From positions 875,501 through 939,500 of the forward strand of contig NZ_JAOBPO010000001.1 of assembly GCF_025574485.1 (NCBI RefSeq): a stretch of 64,000 nucleotides of DNA, in the 5' to 3' direction. The position numbers were made by a program, and so were the translations under genes. The notes beneath the pieces are model-generated. The model made no database searches, had not been told where the DNA came from, and saw only the letters and a list, made by a program, of their open reading frames with translations. The DNA comes from Kordiimonas aquimaris. Lineage in GTDB: Bacteria > Pseudomonadota > Alphaproteobacteria > Sphingomonadales > Kordiimonadaceae. Below are positions 63,079 through 64,000 of the stretch, one piece after another (the first letter of the stretch is position 1; every line of letters starts with the position of its first letter).

Positions 63079-64000
63079 TTATCCGAAAACGAGCGGGAGC
63101 AGTGCATAACAAACCGCTGTAACCAGAAACATACCAAATACATTCAGCCACAGACCAGCTCGTGCCATTGTTGGTATATTAATATGTCCTGTTGAATAAA
63201 TCACAGCATTGGGTGCTGTGGCTACAGGCAACATAAAAGCACAACTTGCAGCCATTGCTGTTGGTGCCGCGAGCATAATTGGATCAAAATTTCCAACCGC
63301 GGCAACCGCGGCCAGTACAGGCACAAGTGCTGCTGTGGTAGCTGTGTTACTTGTTAATTCTGTTAAGAAGATAACAAGAGCCACGATGGCAAAGATCAAA
63401 ATAATAAGTGGTGCACCAGCCATGCCAGCCATGTTTTCACCAAGCCATATCGCAAGGCCTGTTTTTTTAATGGCAGCAGCAAGACTAAGGCCCCCGCCAA
63501 ACAATAAAATCACACCCCAAGGCAATTTAACGGCAGTTTCCCAATCCAGTAAGCGTGCGCGGTCTTGTGTTTTGGCTGGTATCAAAAACATTGCGAGTGC
63601 GCCGGCAACAGCCACTACCATGTTACTCAAGCCCGAAAACGCCTCAAACTTCTTTAATGCCTCGACAGAAATCCAGGCGGTTGCCATACATGCAAAAACA
63701 ATCGAAACGCGTATTTCCGCTGCACTGATTGGGGCAAGCTGGCGGATTTCTTCAGCGACAACAACATCCCCGCCGGATGCTTCTTCAGCATTAACAGGGA
63801 AAACAATTTTTGTCAGAACAACCCACGCGGCAGGCACCATAACGAGCACAACAGGAACGCCAAACAGCATCCAGTCGAGAAAACTAATAGCACGCCCCGT
63901 TTCCTGTTCCATAAAAGCGACAACAAATGCATTTGGGGGTGTCCCAATGATGGTGCCCAGACCTCCAATTGATGATGCCCATGCACAACCAAGCAATAAT
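63079..64000 (-). CDS. SLC13/DASS family sodium:anion symporter (5' end cut by window edge)
   Basis: The visible 307 residues are the C-terminal part of a divalent anion/Na+ symporter. Motifs are GGLGTIIGTPPNAFVVAFM (Na1 site), the Na2-site TELTSNTATTAALVPVLAAV, and LPVATAPNAVIYSTG near the end. The frame runs to the right edge, so the N-terminus is missing. DASS carriers transport dicarboxylates, citrate or sulfate; substrate is not decided by the visible residues. It ends a few bases from the sulfotransferase-like gene. Confidence 0.88.
   Translation of the reverse strand, partial: LLLGCAWASSIGGLGTIIGTPPNAFVVAFMEQETGRAISFLDWMLFGVPVVLVMVPAAWVVLTKIVFPVNAEEASGGDVVVAEEIRQLAPISAAEIRVSIVFACMATAWISVEALKKFEAFSGLSNMVVAVAGALAMFLIPAKTQDRARLLDWETAVKLPWGVILLFGGGLSLAAAIKKTGLAIWLGENMAGMAGAPLIILIFAIVALVIFLTELTSNTATTAALVPVLAAVAAVGNFDPIMLAAPTAMAASCAFMLPVATAPNAVIYSTGHINIPTMARAGLWLNVFGMFLVTAVCYALLPLVFG

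Overview
The window reads as a piece of chromosome from a free-living, aerobic, probably marine alphaproteobacterium of moderate GC content. Several alphaproteobacterial signatures support this: a CpdR-type single-domain response regulator beside a phosphoribosyltransferase, the argH-lptM-lysA operon next to a TlpA thioredoxin, a DUF2125 protein beside tyrC, an MJ0042/DUF3426 zinc-ribbon membrane protein beside ftsEX, the etfBA / PduO adenosyltransferase / HIG1-like neighbourhood, coq7-dsbB-yqaA, and dapF-mtaB-ftsY. The order is not fixed by anything I can see; Kordiimonadales or a related lineage is a guess. No prophage, transposase, insertion sequence or CRISPR array was recognised.

Layout. 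0-10 kb: end of hisC, tyrC, a DUF2125 protein, a YdcF-type protein, ftsX-ftsE, a zinc-ribbon protein with hpt and cpdR, and the lysA-lptM-argH operon on the minus strand. 10-20 kb: TlpA, a glutathione transferase, hydroxybutyryl-CoA dehydrogenase, electron-transfer flavoprotein, cobalamin adenosyltransferase, a HIG1-like membrane protein, a secreted beta-helix protein, glutamyl-Q tRNA(Asp) synthetase, an HNH endonuclease, a VOC protein, coq7, dsbB and yqaA. 20.5-23.3 kb: tRNA-Leu(CAA) with a clear promoter, then a RimB-like protease / RimK ligase / M14 deacylase operon. 23.4-29 kb: the least ordinary block, with a CRP-like regulator tail-to-tail with a TPR-class III cyclase, an unrecognised protein and a membrane TIR-TPR protein. 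29-42 kb: CPBP protease, DUF3179 protein, gamma carbonic anhydrase, TerB and pentapeptide-repeat proteins, a sodium:solute symporter with an unrecognised four-helix partner, a CaiB-type CoA-transferase, an HSD10-like dehydrogenase and glutathione reductase. 41.7-48.5 kb: korAB, then a cobalamin riboswitch controlling a TonB-dependent receptor, a DUF6580 membrane protein and a leaderless cobalamin-binding protein. 48.5-64 kb: a second CPBP protease, a sorbosone-dehydrogenase-like protein fused to cytochrome c, a glutathione transferase, a paraoxonase-like lactonase, a 7TMR-DISM hybrid kinase opposite a lone solute-binding protein, rimO, a predicted secreted zincin, ftsY with a 34-copy Glu-Pro repeat, mtaB, dapF, a sulfotransferase-like protein and the end of a DASS anion symporter.

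How the genes fit together. Several genes serve acyl-CoA oxidation (ETF, hydroxybutyryl-CoA dehydrogenase, HSD10-like SDR, CaiB/BaiF transferase) and feed electrons to a ubiquinone chain (coq7). Cobalamin is scavenged through the riboswitch operon and could be adenosylated by the PduO-type enzyme. Redox housekeeping is represented by TlpA, DsbB, glutathione reductase and two glutathione transferases. Envelope and division functions include FtsEX, LptM, FtsY and the CpdR arm of the CtrA network. The most promising leads for new biology are the TIR / unknown / cyclase / CRP block, the FtsY with its repeat arm and apparently duplicated membrane-anchor motif, and the B12 uptake operon that lacks a BtuCD permease.
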